A model generated the notes under the pieces. The model was not told where the DNA came from. It was given only the letters and a program-made list of their open reading frames with translations, and made no database searches. The translations under genes and the position numbers were made by a program. Source: Lentinula raphanica (lineage: Eukaryota; Basidiomycota; Agaricomycetes; Agaricales; Omphalotaceae). Taken from it: a DNA stretch of 64,000 nucleotides. Positions 12,991 to 24,865 of this stretch are shown here, one piece after another. The DNA lies in assembly GCA_027919835.1 (NCBI GenBank), contig JANVFP010000011.1, positions 1,302,001 to 1,366,000 on the forward strand, written 5' to 3'. How positions within the stretch are numbered: the stretch's first letter is position 1; the number at the start of each line of letters is the position of its first letter.

Positions 12991-15900
12991 TCACTTAATC
13001 TTCACCATCCCAAACAGCCGTTCCAGATCGACCCATCTCCACGCATACTCATCCAAGTATTTCGTTGCACACCCAAACATATACCGCAATAGCTCAGAAT
13101 GTCTAGCAGCTAACGCACCCACACTTTCCAACTCCGTCGTGCCAGCTGCGTTCTTGACCGCGCGTTCTGCGTCGAAAAGGTATGCGTAGTACCGTAATTG
13201 AGTGTACATCTGCTCATCGGAGTACTAAGAGTGTAAGGGATAAAGGAATCAGAATACAAATTCAGTAACTCAGAAGAATCGTCAGAGAAGAGGCTTACCT
13301 CGAACGTGACTTTATTCGAACACCCAGGTCGGAGACAGATTCGCCCATAAACACCCATCATACGCGTTTTGTACCCACAGGTCTGATCAGAGCATACGAC
13401 GACTCTCTTGTAGAGCTTAGCAATTTGGTTCCGAATCTGTGTCTCTAGCTGTGCTTGCAGACTAGGGCGAGAGAGAGGTTGCTTGCACGACAGGCACAAC
13501 GCGCCCTCTGGACGTAGACAACAATCCTTATGTTGGAAGTGGGCAAGGGATAAGAGGAAAGAACCACATGAGTTCGAGTTGAATGAAAATTTGAAAGAAA
13601 AAGACCACGTACGGGATCATTGAGCGGTTTAAACTCGAAGGTCGCTTTACAGCTCCTACACGTCACGGCAAACGGATGTACGGCTTTGTACCGTTCTCTA
13701 TCCGACTTCAGTGAGTCCAGAGATGCAAATGATTTGTCTTCTGATGAGCTTGAAGTATATGCTCCACGGTACTTGTTCACGTCCAAACCTTAACCAAGAT
13801 CATATTGGAAACCTTTCGGCAAACATATACGGACAATAACGTACCAAGACATTCAGCAAGATGAGCTCTGTCTATACCTTCTATCTCCTCGCACAATCGT
13901 TGAACGGGGGGTAAAATCTGCTGCGACAGATAATACTCCGCATCTACGAGAAATTTATTCAGCTATCTCTCGAAGACTTGGAAAAAATACTGGAGTACGA
14001 TACCTATTTTCAACCCCGATCCAGCTCTACGTACTTCATCTCGATGTCGAGCTCTGTCGGACTGATTCGACTTCGTGCCCTCCTCGCCCTCAGGCACACA
14101 GAACACGTATGGAATGACATCTCCCGCACGAGCATTCCCCCCTTTAGCTTTCATCTTTAAAGCGACCTGGACATGCGGCTGTCCTTCCGCCTTTGGATAG
14201 TCCTCAGGGTTTTTTCCCAGTCGCTACGATATTCGGTGCGTTTAGGAACGGCGGGCGACGACAAGGAAGATAGTTCAGTACCTTGTTGATGACATATTCA
14301 TCCAACTGATAAGTCCCCGCACGTACATTGTCCCCGACGCTGGTCAGATAGTCATGAATCTGTTCGACGACGATCTCCGTCGGTTCGCCGGAGAGGATGC
14401 GTCCCAGCACATATCTGTAAAAGCCGAGATCAATATTGATTTCAAGTGCCCTTGAAACAGAGGAACAGAATGACTCGAAGAATCTGACATGAGCTTTCCA
14501 CTTACTGAGAAACGTTCTTCGACAACATACAATATTCTCTTCGCTTCATATCAAGACCCTTGACCTCAATAGACGTCTCCTTCCCGTTCTCGACCTTCAC
14601 CGCTGCATACTTCTTCTTTTGCAACAACAACAGCCGTTGAAACACGGCGTCCAGGTCAATCTCGAGCTTCTTGTATCGTTCATTCACAACTTTCTTGAAT
14701 TCATTCGAGATCCGGAGTGCATCGGAGAGCTCGAGAGCGTTGGAGTTGACGAAAAGAGAATCGGTGTCACCATAGAGAACCTGAGTGAGAAAAAGGAGAG
14801 AAGGAAGCATGAGTCTGGCAACGTATGGAACGATGGAAAAGAGAAACCGACATCCAGTTGCATACTCTCCGCAAGCTCCTTCGTATGTTGTAAAATCTCT
14901 CTTCCCATATGCGTGGTCAACGCCGCCAACGGCCGAGCATAGAACCTCGAATACTCGAATCCCAAACATCCGTACATACTATTGGCAGTGAGTTTCAAGG
15001 CTTTCTGTTTAATATCCCACTGTGAAGATATGTTGATAACACAACCGAGTTATACACCGTACGCTCAGAGGGAGGGAAAGGAAGGGAACAGTAACGTACC
15101 TGAGCAAGTTGAGCGTCCGTAGCCGTCCGGTCCTTCATCAACGACTTGACCTGCCTACGTCTGTTTACTAACGTAGCGATAATTCGAGGGAGTACACCCT
15201 GTGGAACATCGCTTCCCGGCAGCTCGAGTTGGCCTTCTTCTCCTGCCTGCGACACGAGGAATGTAGTCAGCGAGCGTGTGACGACTAGAGGAAACGACCA
15301 GGAGATGAGACACAAGAAAAAACGATAACCTCACATCAATCTCCTCCACGTCTGTTTTTCCAATCGTAGTGAAATCGATGTTGTACTCCTGAATGATACT
15401 CGGATACAACGAGTTGAAATCCATGACTAACACATAACTGTTCCATAGGCCCTTCCGCGGGTCCAACACCAGCCCTCCTTTGTACTTGTCCTTTCTGGCC
15501 GTTTTCTGGCCTTTGGGAGCGTTGAGGGTCGCTACGTCGTTTTGAGCTTCTGGATCGTCTTCGACAGGTTCAGGTTTGACTTGAGCAGCCTTTTTACCGT
15601 AGGTTTTGTCGGGACAAATGAATTTGAGGCGATGGAACTCATGAAGAAGAATGTATTCATTCCGCTCTGCACGTCCTCCATTAAGCGTTTTGTTCCAGGA
15701 ATTTCCGGCCAGATTCGTGAGTTGTTTCGTGAGCGGTAAGATTTGTACTTTCGCAGCGATTGCCATGTGGTAATGAGCGTCGAGCTCACAGTGTCTGACG
15801 AAAGTTAAGAGCCTGTCTGGATTGCGAACGGATCCGTCGAAGTAACTAGCAGTGTCGTCCGGATCGATTTCTTCCCTGTCGCTTTTGAGTTGGGACTTGC

Positions 15901-18377
15901 ACATTTCTGTGAGAGACCAGGTAGTGGAAGTTATCATGCTCTGCATAGGATTCAAGGTGAATTAGGGTATACGGAGGGATATGAGGCAAGTGGTTAAACA
16001 CGCACCTTGGCTGCATCACTGCTCAAATCACACAACATTCGGCCGGTCAAGAACTTGATATTTGTCCCCTGTTTCCCAATCCGAGGCCAAGCTGAACGTC
16101 TGAAACGACCAATCCTGGACCAATGATCTGCTTTCAAATCACGCATGCGATGTAAAAGCACGTCCAACGAGACACCAAGAAAGTCGTGGCCGACGAGGAT
16201 GTCGGGATCATTTTTATGGATCCAAACTACAGAGAGTAAGTATCAGGACAAGAACAAGGAAACGGGTTCGAAGAGAAACTATTCAAGGAAGACGAGAACG
16301 GAAGGGAATTTACCGAGTAGAGCATTGAGCAAAGCACGCTCATTTTTCGCTGGCGAGATGAGCCCTCTCCCGTGAGCCTTGGCGGATGCTTCGAAACCGG
16401 AGGGAAAGTGTTCGAGGGGGCGGACAAAGGTCTGAACGGTGCAGGGAAGCTGTTCCGGAGGTGTAGTACCGTCGATAATCACTTTTGAAAATCCGATCAA
16501 CCACTGCAGACGAGTGCAATCATACAACACTTACTATTGTGCCAGGTCCGAGCAGTGACGCAGACAACCTCTCGTTTGTTTTCTCTATGGTTGACTATCG
16601 TTCGTACACTGAGACTCATCACGTTCAGCGGTGGCGTTTCTTTCGGAGCAGTTTCATCAGAGTCGGACACTGGGTTGAAGTCTTTTGGATCGTCGACTAC
16701 AACTTCCAGTTTACACCACGACACCTGTTATGGTGGTCATTACTAATGAGCAGTCAGGATGAAAAAGGAACGTTAGCTACTCCAGAGTTGTCAATCTGTG
16801 GATTCTTGATTTGAATCCAGCAAGGACCCATGATTCTCCGTTTGAGGACGAGTAGCTCGAAAGCAGAGGTGCTCGTCCCGAATATCCTGGTAATATTAGG
16901 ACTCTGTGCATCTGCAGGGATCTCCTTATCTGAAATAGACATAGTCTGTATATATCCGGGAGAAAAGGCAGGGTCAGCTCACCAGTGAATGGATACGCAA
17001 CTTTCATCCACGTCGTCTTCTTCCTCGGAACCTCAGGATCCCCAAATGCATACTGACGTTCAACGAATTTGCCTTTGAACTTCCTGATACCTCTCTTTGA
17101 ACGTATGGCGTCGAAATCGTTGTACACGTCTGTCAGCTCTGGTACCTCATCTGTATCGATCCACTCGTCGTCCTCCCCCTGTTCTGCCCGCTTTTCACGA
17201 GGAAGGACGAACAAGTTGCGCTCGAGGTTCTTCACGGCGACACAACATGATACCCAAGCGCCGCTGGTCTTGTCTTTGAGCTTGCCAATGAAGAAGAGCT
17301 CGCCTTGATGTTCGAGGTAGTCAACCCAGAAGAAACGCATCGAGCCGTCGGGTTCGAGGGCCGAAACATCAGAGGATTTGAGGGAAGATGTGTTATTCCC
17401 TAAAGGCCCGAGCGGGTCTTCTGAGGAAACGGTGAGGGAATCGTAAAACGCAAGCCACGAGGCCGGCTTCTTCTCCTCGATTTCAACTTTGGTCGATGCC
17501 GCAGGCTTCGCGTCGAGGTCATCGTCTCCAGCCATAATTTCATCCATATCGATATCTCCCAGCATCTCTTTGATCGCCAACTCATCCTCATCTTTCTTCA
17601 CGTCGATTCGAGCCAATTGCTGTGTCGCAGGCAGAAGACCTTCGGGCTCAGTCTTCACCCGTTTCCGGGGACTAGAAAAGAATAGATCATCGCTGGATGG
17701 TCCTCCACCGTTAAAGTCGTCCGGTCCGTCAGAGGAAACGTCTGTGTACGAGGAACCTTTGCGATACGGTGCCGGTGAGGAATCCCCGGATTGATCTGGC
17801 GATGTCTTCCGTTTACGAGACTTTGAAGGAACAGGCGGAGCTTTAGTAGGAAGCGCGTCGAGTTCGCCGAAGATGTTTGACATGAAATCGTTCTCTTCTT
17901 CAGCAGAGACTTGCTTTCGGTAGTCGTTAAAGGAAGGCACTACGGGCGGAGGAGCGGGAGCCTTGGCTTTGGCCTTCGTTTTCGCTTTGGGCTTCTTGGC
18001 TAGAAAAGACTTCAGTGTTTTCACATCGATATCCGATTATCACCTACGTTTCTTCTTTTGTTCTTCCATTTCCTCTTCTGAGTCGCGATACCCATCTTCT
18101 CCACCGGACCAATCCTCCATCCCATTGTCCGCATACCCATCCACGCCATCATCCTCCACGAAGTCATCCCTTTGAAGCCTCCCTTTGACGATCTTCTTAT
18201 ATGTCTCCTCCGTTACCTCGTCGTATATCGCAACATCTTCTTCCTCCTGTAAAGGCAGTTAGTCCATCGGTTCTCAAGGGAAAGAAAAACGCGACATACG
18301 GTGTATTCACGACGGACACCCTGTCGTGCGCGTTTCAAAGCCGCAAGAGCGGCGAGTTTTCCGTTCTTGTTGCTCAT
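12991..18377 (-). CDS. POL1: DNA polymerase alpha catalytic subunit
   Basis: Seventeen exons join in frame to 4,308 nt (1,435 residues): 18300-18377, 18048-18246, 16983-17999, 16781-16929, 16535-16724, 16314-16481, 16006-16226, 15335-15940, 15100-15246, 14852-15019, 14506-14780, 14282-14414, 14004-14223, 13845-13943, 13613-13788, 13299-13526, 12991-13224. The N-terminus ([13 protein letters not shown]) matches the polymerase alpha N-terminal motif. An exonuclease-like fold ([18 protein letters not shown]) follows. The family-B polymerase motifs are A (DFNSLYPSI, about 848), B ([13 protein letters not shown], about 934) and C (YGDTDS, about 984). Two C-terminal Cys clusters (CRSC/CLSC and CSDQTC/CLRPGC) bind zinc and the B subunit. 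With primase it extends RNA primers at replication origins and on the lagging strand. Length is normal and the gene looks intact. Confidence 0.96.
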
Positions 18378-18593
18378 CCTCTATTGCAATGAGCCTGTGG
18401 ATGGTCAAGGAGAGAAAGTAAAGGAAAGAGCGCTGTGGCAATCACACCGTCACGGTGTCACTTGAGTCACGTGCTGCGTGTTTCGCTGCTTCAGAATCGT
18501 TACGTCACTGATGTTGTCAACAGTCGTTCTGATTCCTGAACATGGAATCCGAAGAAGACTTGACTTTACGATCCTCAAAATATTTCCATCAAC
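18378..18593. promoter_or_regulatory. Bidirectional promoter between POL1 and an NTF2-like gene
   Basis: The 216 bp between the divergent start codons contain a perfect CACGTG E-box at 18468-18473 and a TTTCGC motif just after it. No classical ACGCGT (MCB) site is seen. Co-regulation of the two genes is possible but not shown by sequence. Confidence 0.45.
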
Positions 18594-19200
18594 ATGTCCA
18601 ACGAACAGACATCTCCATCGCTTGCTCAATGGCTCCAATCCGAATTCACCACTTTATACGAGAACTCTGAAGCTGAGGAAGATTCAGCTAATGGGATTTC
18701 AGCTCGTATACAGTACCTCTTCTCTCCTGCCGCTCAAATTTACATCAATCACTCCGGCCCATTACCCTCAGAGGAGTTCTTGAAGCATGTCAAAGCTTTT
18801 GGATCCACCAAGGCAGAGGTAGATTGGAAGGAATGTTTTGATGTCAATAACAATGAGGAACAGAGCGACACGGTGAGCACTCACCATTGTCAATGATATT
18901 CAGAGAATTTAATCATATCGACATCAGGCTGGAATTATCGCAGGCTACTTCATTATTACGCGGACCCTCAAGTTCAGAATCAGAGCAGCACCCGCAAAGA
19001 ATATCACGCATGTCTCTTTTTCTGCAAAGTGCGTCCTCCGTCCTTCACGTCTATCATATATACTCAAGTTTGTTTCCAGAATATCACACGAGCCAGACGC
19101 AGAGAAGAGCAGTGATACAAAGCAGATTGTTCAACTATTTTACACTTTCAAGAGTAAACCAGCCCCGGTGCACTTCCAGGGTATTCAGAGTCGTACATGA
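18594..19200 (+). CDS. Hypothetical small protein, possibly NTF2/SnoaL-like fold
   Basis: Three exons (18594-18872, 18928-19028, 19080-19200) give 501 nt, or 166 residues, in consistent phase. The product (MSNEQTSPSLAQWLQSEFTT) starts with helices and continues into alternating strands (AGIIAGYFIITRTLKFRIR; THVSFSAKISHEP; KQIVQLFYTFKSK). This helix-then-sheet order, with an N-terminal helix, a NHSGPLPSEEF turn and a beta-sheet end, resembles the NTF2-like superfamily. That is a fold-level guess. It has no signal peptide or membrane segment. Function unknown. Confidence 0.75.
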
Positions 19201-19577
19201 AAGGATGCCCAAGGGACGTTCGTTAGTCCAGATCCAACTTTTCACCACTTCATCCCCGGCTTGTCTATATGTATAACCTCTCCAATTGGAACGATGTTTT
19301 CACTGAAGAACGGAAGAACTCGGGAATGCATATGGTGTCGGAATTCGCAATTCGGACCGTGTCAAGGTCAATCCGGTCAGGGCCGTCATAAATAGCAGAC
19401 CGTTATCAACGCAAAGAGCTCTTCCATGTTCTCTTCTGATTTCATTTCGCTTCCTTGAACTCTCCTTATATCAATCCCCTCAAGTCCTCCTCACGGTTCA
19501 CTCCTCTATTTCCCTTCCTCTTTCTTTCCCCTCACTTCTTCCGACACAAAAAAACGGTGAACAATTCACCCACCAAG

Positions 19578-20332
19578 ATGGCTATCTCCGATATCTTTTG
19601 CTGCTTTCGAACAAGTTCGAGCGACGATTCAACCCAAGGTGTAATAGACGAACGTACTCATCTGATACCTACCACATCGACCGAGGACCAAGTCGAACCG
19701 TGAGTTTCTGAAATGCATCACAAAACGTAACTCAAACTATCATCATGTTAATCCAGGACACCAAACCTAGTATTCATTGATCCTGTGCAGTTTCGAGACA
19801 GGCTGGGGACAATCGTACGAGCGAAAGAGAGGTACACCATAACCCGCAATTATCTCTCCAATCTTCTGTACTCATCCAAAACCTTAGTCGCATGGTCAAT
19901 GTTACCCCTCACTATCGAAGCAGAGAACAGAGTCTTACCAGGAACCCGGGCTTCCGTGCTAGCAGCCGGATGTCATCCGCTATGAACTCCGCTCGTACTT
20001 CTACTCCTCGCTCTATGTCGTCATCGGACGACGAGTCAACTCAGTCGCCAGTGCGGCTTTGCCGCATCATGAGGGAGAAAGAGTTGACGAGGAAGGTACG
20101 ACGAAGGTATTGGCGATTGATCCAGAAGCAGAAGAGGATGAGGAAGATACTCCAAGGGTGGTTGTGTCATCTCCGGTGTGTTTCCTTGGTTGTTATCAGA
20201 AGATACCAAACGTGAGATATTAACGCGCGCTTTTCGATCGTGCAGGGAGGCACGAGGCCCATTCAACAAAAACCCTTCGTACCGGATTTCGACGATCCTA
20301 GTCTCAAGTTGTCCGTCAGCTGGGGTGATTGA
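19578..20332 (+). CDS. Putative lipid-anchored adaptor, LAMTOR1/Ego1-like
   Basis: The best model has five exons (19578-19699, 19757-19831, 19888-19994, 20045-20175, 20246-20332), totalling 522 nt and 173 residues. The N-terminus MAISDIFCCF has a Cys pair suited to palmitoylation, followed by DERTHLIP, reminiscent of fungal LAMTOR1/Ego1 proteins that tether Rag GTPases to the vacuole. The segment RLGTIVRAKE...MVNV is followed by a disordered acidic stretch and ends SLKLSVSWGD. The third intron (19995-20044, gtactt to ctcag) is inferred only because the frame changes there; a frameshift is the alternative. Gly2 for myristoylation, seen in animal LAMTOR1, is absent. Confidence 0.55.
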
Positions 20333-20715
20333 CGATTGCGAATGAACGGACGTCGCTCAAACATATATGACCGTCACTCTTTCTTTGGCGCCGAACTTTC
20401 TGCATTGATGGACCCATTTCGCCTACAAAAACTTGCATTGGAGATCGACTTCGGGGAAGACAGAGAAGGATCTCAATGCAACATCTGGTAGAGTCCTGTA
20501 GAGGTGACGCAAATATCATCTTCAAACGTACATTGACTAGATTGCTACAAGTGTCAATCTAGCTGATAGTTATTTGTAGGCCAATACATGCAGGCAACGG
20601 CGGGTATGCTTGAGTTCTAAGCTCTTCAGTTTTGTCCCTTACGTGGCGTCGCTGTCAAGACAGCTTCACAAAGCAGACTACAACGTCTGCATTCCATTGA
20701 TGTATTTCTAGCATA

Positions 20716-21446
20716 TTACGACTCAACCTCGCCTTGCAACGTTCCATACTTTTCCCGCAATTGAATCAGATTCTCAGCTTCACTCATAGATGAAAAGACT
20801 GTCTTCGCTCCAGCGAATTTCATGATCTCCTCCGCAGTGAACCCTCTAGGGGGATCATAACTCGCGTACTCTGGAGTTATGTGGTCGTTGATGAAAACTG
20901 GCGTATAGTCTCGAGGGTCGAGTCTGCGCACTTCCCAGTTTTTAACGTCCTGATGGATGGCATGCGTTGTCAGCGGCGATGCAAATGTAAGGAGGCATAC
21001 CTTGTATTTCTCGTCGCTCATCGGATCAGTACGCTTGGATGAGTCGGAGGAATAGTAAAACTTGGAGTCAGCGACTGCAGCGAGTGTTAGGGGCATGCAA
21101 CGAATCACGATACTATTCTATACTAACCACGGCTAGAGGTCCTGAGAAGTCTATTCGTGGTTGCTAGCAAGGCTCGATGCAAGGTCATGTCCACACTTTC
21201 GAACAGCAAAGGAACCTGGAAAATCATCATTAGTCTTTTTATACCATTGCCGCATGTCACAGTGTTTCAATGACGTAGATCATCGATTAAGAAAGGACCT
21301 ACGGAGATTTCTTGTACTTCTATACCTGTGCTCAGACTATTCTCAACTTGGTTCTCCAAGGATTGTGACGAGCTTGGGAGAACCTGGGCTGAAAGAGTAG
21401 CGCAAAGAAGCAGGGGTGCCAAAGGAAACAGAATAACTGGACGCAT
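20716..21446 (-). CDS. Putative secreted protein, tandem paralogue A
   Basis: Four coding exons (21303-21446, 21128-21215, 21001-21074, 20716-20949) total 540 nt, or 179 residues. The ATG at 21446 opens a hydrophobic signal-peptide-like start (MRPVILFPLAPLLLCATLSA). An in-frame TTG upstream is not a start. The mature part contains SSKRTDPMSDEKYKD, NWEVRRLDPRDYTPVF and ITPEYASYDPPRGFTAEEI. The paralogue at 22330 has the same four exons, identical intron phases and about the same spacing, so the pair arose by tandem duplication. I do not recognise the family; a secreted or cell-surface role is inferred from the leader. No Cys pattern suggests a classical effector. Confidence 0.8.
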
Positions 21447-21451
21447 GGGTA

Positions 21452-21610
21452 CTGGCAAGTAGTACTATGTATATGCTGTTCGGAGGGCAGATGGATGGTA
21501 TTCAGTATTGATGTGGAGAGTTGTGGCTCGTGAGTCAAGATTCGGCCTAGGTATGGACAAGTACTATCAGTAAGTACGGAGGATGATTGTACCTACTACG
21601 CAGCGCTCAC
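21452..21610 (-). other. 5' UTR intron of paralogue A with upstream TATA box
   Basis: A 5' UTR exon ends at the motif GATATCGCAG followed by gtgagc, and an acceptor (ttgccag) lies five bases before the ATG. The same exon-donor sequence (GATATCGCAG/gtgag) occurs in paralogue B. A TATA-like ATATAAG lies at about 21671-21677, about 60 bp upstream of the UTR donor. Conservation between the duplicates supports a real 5' UTR intron. Confidence 0.6.
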
Positions 21611-22329
21611 CTGCGATATCTTGAGGAAAGAATCGTTTCAAACGTAGCTTAATGTTATGTCCAGGTGCCTCTTATATGTGCTGGCAGGCCCGCTGTTTTG
21701 AATCAACTCCAAATTGGAGTTGCTCGAGTAAGTATATCATCTATCCGGTCTACCGTCGCGGCATAGTAAGTCAAGTATTAGACTGAATTCTGCACAAACT
21801 ACATCAGGACCGGAGATTGTCTCCAGCCTCGGGACTGTGCAAAAAGTTGTTCCTCGGCTCGCTACCATCAGCCTTGTCACTGGCAGTGGTTCCCCGAGTC
21901 GGGTCACTCGGAGCGCTACACCCTGCTACACCGAAGTCCAGATCTTTGATATTCCTCATCGTTCTTGGCCGGCGGCGTCCAAGGGCGCCAGAGTGAGATA
22001 CTAACTGTCCAGACCAACACCAGCCAACAGCGGGACGCCTTCATGTTGCAGAGATACACTTCCTATGTAAGCCGGCAACAACAATCGGGTTGTCACTCAT
22101 CCAACTAACATTCGAAGTTTCATCGCAGTTCCGACAAAGACTGACTCGCCTGGCCTGACTCCATCAATGGACATAGAAAATGGGATACCTACATGGGGAT
22201 AACAGCATTGAAGAAAGATGTTTGCCCGAGGTTCAAGTTGTTTCAGGTGACATTGGTGTAAACAGAACTTCAAGTAGACTCCAACGTTTGAATCTGCATT
22301 GCATCAGTTAGTAATCTATCGTTATCGTC

Positions 22330-23077
22330 CTACGATTCAACCTTCCCCTGCAACGTCCCATACTTATCCCGCAACTTGATTAGCTCCTCAGCTTCACTCA
22401 CAGACGAAAAGACTTCTTTCGCCCCAGCAAACTTCAAGATCTGCTCCGCAGTGAACCCTTTCGGAGGATCATAGCTTGCATACTGTGGGGTGACATGGTC
22501 ATTGGCGAAACATGGGCTCCCGCCTCGAGGATCGAGATGGAAGACTTCCCAGTTCTTGATATCCTGATCGACAGCAATACGAGGTTCGGAGGAAGTTCGA
22601 GTTTGAGAAGGCGTATGCATACCTTGTATTTCTCGTCGCTCATCGGATCGGTACGTTTGGATAAGTCGGTTGAGTAATAGTAATTCGAGCCAGCGACTGT
22701 CGAGATTCTGAGTGGCATGCAATGAATACAGTATGAATTGATACTCACTACGGCCAGCGCTGTTGAGAAGCCTAAGTCTGTTCGCAGTTGCCGACAAGGC
22801 TCGATGCAAAGACATGTCCGCACTTTCAAAAGGTAAAGTAACCTGGGAAAAGTCAAGGTCAGCAATCATCCCTTTATGTATTTCTCCTTCCCGAATTTCA
22901 CAGTAGATTAAATGAAGGACCTACGGAAATTCCTTGTACTCCTATGTCTGTGTTCGGGCTATCTTCAAAGTTCTCTAAGGATAGTGGTCCGATCGGGAGA
23001 CCCTGAGCCGACATACTACTAGCAGCACAAAGGAGCAGCGGGGTCAATGGGATTAGAACTTGAATGAACGAGCGCAT
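22330..23077 (-). CDS. Putative secreted protein, tandem paralogue B
   Basis: Four coding exons (22925-23077, 22749-22842, 22623-22696, 22330-22563) encode 184 residues in frame. The start MRSFIQVLIPLTPLLLCAAS is a signal-peptide-like leader. The body parallels paralogue A closely: LSKRTDPMSDEKYKD, NWEVFHLDPRGG, VTPQYASYDPPKGFTAEQI, FAGAKEVFSS and YGTLQGKVES. The last exon is 234 nt in both genes. The 5' UTR intron (23097-23274) and a TATA-like box near 23337-23346 are also shared. The two proteins are highly conserved in the C-terminal 80 residues and diverge near the signal peptide. Function unknown. Confidence 0.8.
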
Positions 23078-23096
23078 GAAAAGGCGGAAGTTGAGA

Positions 23097-23274
23097 CTGC
23101 AACAGTTAGATGGACAATAGCCGATGATGAAAGGTTGAATTTCGCGATCAAGATTCGGCCTAGGGATGGTATACAGTGAGAAGACGATCAGCAGTTCGGA
23201 GTGGGTCCAGGAATGTCATTGTCATGCGACAGGAGAAGGAATGGTCCAACAAGTCCATTTATGCTAGAACTCAC
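23097..23274 (-). other. 5' UTR intron of paralogue B
   Basis: Donor gtgagt follows the exon sequence GATATCGCAG, and the acceptor gttgcag lies about 20 bases before the ATG at 23077. The layout matches paralogue A, supporting a duplicated promoter and leader as well as a duplicated coding region. Confidence 0.6.
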
Positions 23275-23485
23275 CTGCGATATCTTGGAAAGAGGTTGAT
23301 TCCCTGAAACTTGGCTTGCGATGTGATGGCCAGACATCTTTTATATGTGGCCCTCGACTCAATGGAGGATTTAGGACAACAATGATTCAAGGCGCGCTCG
23401 GAGTTCCTTATTGGCAGTGTCCAACATTATCAATTTAGTAATTCAAAGACTCGAGTAGACTGTTTTCAACTCACATATGAAACTC

Positions 23486-24857
23486 GGCTTATGGTTTATG
23501 TCTGTGGAGAATTCATTTTTTTCAAGTTTTTTCAAGTGAGAAAAAGAGAAAAAAAAAGAAAGAAGGGAGGGGATTATTATAATCAAGTCTCACCTTCTGG
23601 ATCTCTTTTTTTGAAGTAGAATCCACTCAAATTCTCAAAATTTTGAGGTTTGGCTTATCCGAAATCAAGACTGTTTTAGGTATATCAACGTCGCGCGAGG
23701 CTTATCTCTTTTTGGGCAACTGCCCCATTTGACATAAGCCCCAGCCAATGATTTTCAAGATGTCGTGAGAGTTTCTTCCTGAGCGCGCTGAGCTGTCATG
23801 CCGAAGACCGGCAATCTACTGATCTCTGATAAGATGTCAGTGATAAGATAGATAAGATTGATTTTGTAAGTAATCGGCTGACTCGGCCTCGGGCTTTCTT
23901 CCCTTGGTGTTCAATCCATTTTTTCGAGTCTTATTCTTCATGACATGACAAAATTTGATAGTAGAAGCTCAAAATTAGACAGTAGGATAGTAAACTAGTA
24001 AAAATTGTTCAAGCTCTAATTTTCTAGGTTCTACACCAGCCTCAAGTGAATGAAAACTGCTCTATGCAGGCCGTGCGACCTTAGGATGGGTTAGTCATGG
24101 GAAAAGTCATGTGCATTGGCTTATGTCCAAATTGGGACATAAGCCTCCACGGACATAGCCCATGAACCTGAAACGGCTTATGGTTTATGTCTGTGGAGAA
24201 TTCATTTTTTTCAAGTTTTTTCAAGTGAGAAAAAGAGAAAAAAAAAGAAAGAAGGGAGGGGATTATTATAATCAAGTCTCACCTTCTGGATCTCTTTTTT
24301 TGAAGTAGAATCCACTCAAATTCTCAAAATTTTGAGGTTTGGCTTATCCGAAATCAAGACTGTTTTAGGTATATCAACGTCGCGCGAGGCTTATCTCTTT
24401 TTGGGCAACTGCCCCATTTGACATAAGCCCCAGCCAATGATTTTCAAGATGTCGTGAGAGTTTCTTCCTGAGCGCGCTGAGCTGTCATGCCGAAGACCGG
24501 CAATCTACTGATCTCTGATAAGATGTCAGTGATAAGATAGATAAGATTGATTTTGTAAGTAATCGGCTGACTCGGCCTCGGGCTTTCTTCCCTTGGTGTT
24601 CAATCCATTTTTTCGAGTCTTATTCTTCATGACATGACAAAATTTGATAGTAGAAGCTCAAAATTAGACAGTAGGATAGTAAACTAGTAAAAATTGTTCA
24701 AGCTCTAATTTTCTAGGTTCTACACCAGCCTCAAGTGAATGAAAACTGCTCTATGCAGGCCGTGCGACCTTAGGATGGGTTAGTCATGGGAAAAGTCATG
24801 TGCATTGGCTTATGTCCAAATTGGGACATAAGCCTCCACGGACATAGCCCATGAACC
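23486..24857. mobile_element. Head-to-tail dimer of a 683-bp TIR element (non-autonomous)
   Basis: Two units (23486-24168 and 24175-24857) read as identical and are joined by TGAAAC. The whole array is flanked by an 8-bp direct repeat TGAAACTC (23478-23485 and 24858-24865). Each unit begins GGCTTATGGTTTATG and ends with an imperfect inverse (GGTTCATGGGCTATG read from the other strand); about 19 of 24 terminal bases match. An internal hairpin (CTTATGTCC/GGACATAAG) lies near each right end. The 8-bp target duplication suggests a hAT-type MITE. There is no coding capacity. Confidence 0.75.
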
Positions 24858-24865
24858 TGAAACTC

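Noticed and set aside
14204..14290. Apparent frameshift in POL1 at a run of six A/T
   Set aside because: Reading through gives a stop after VATGKKP. An intron from 14281 (gtactg) to 14224 (cgtag) removes the odd segment and yields [14 protein letters not shown], the expected family sequence, with all later phases correct.
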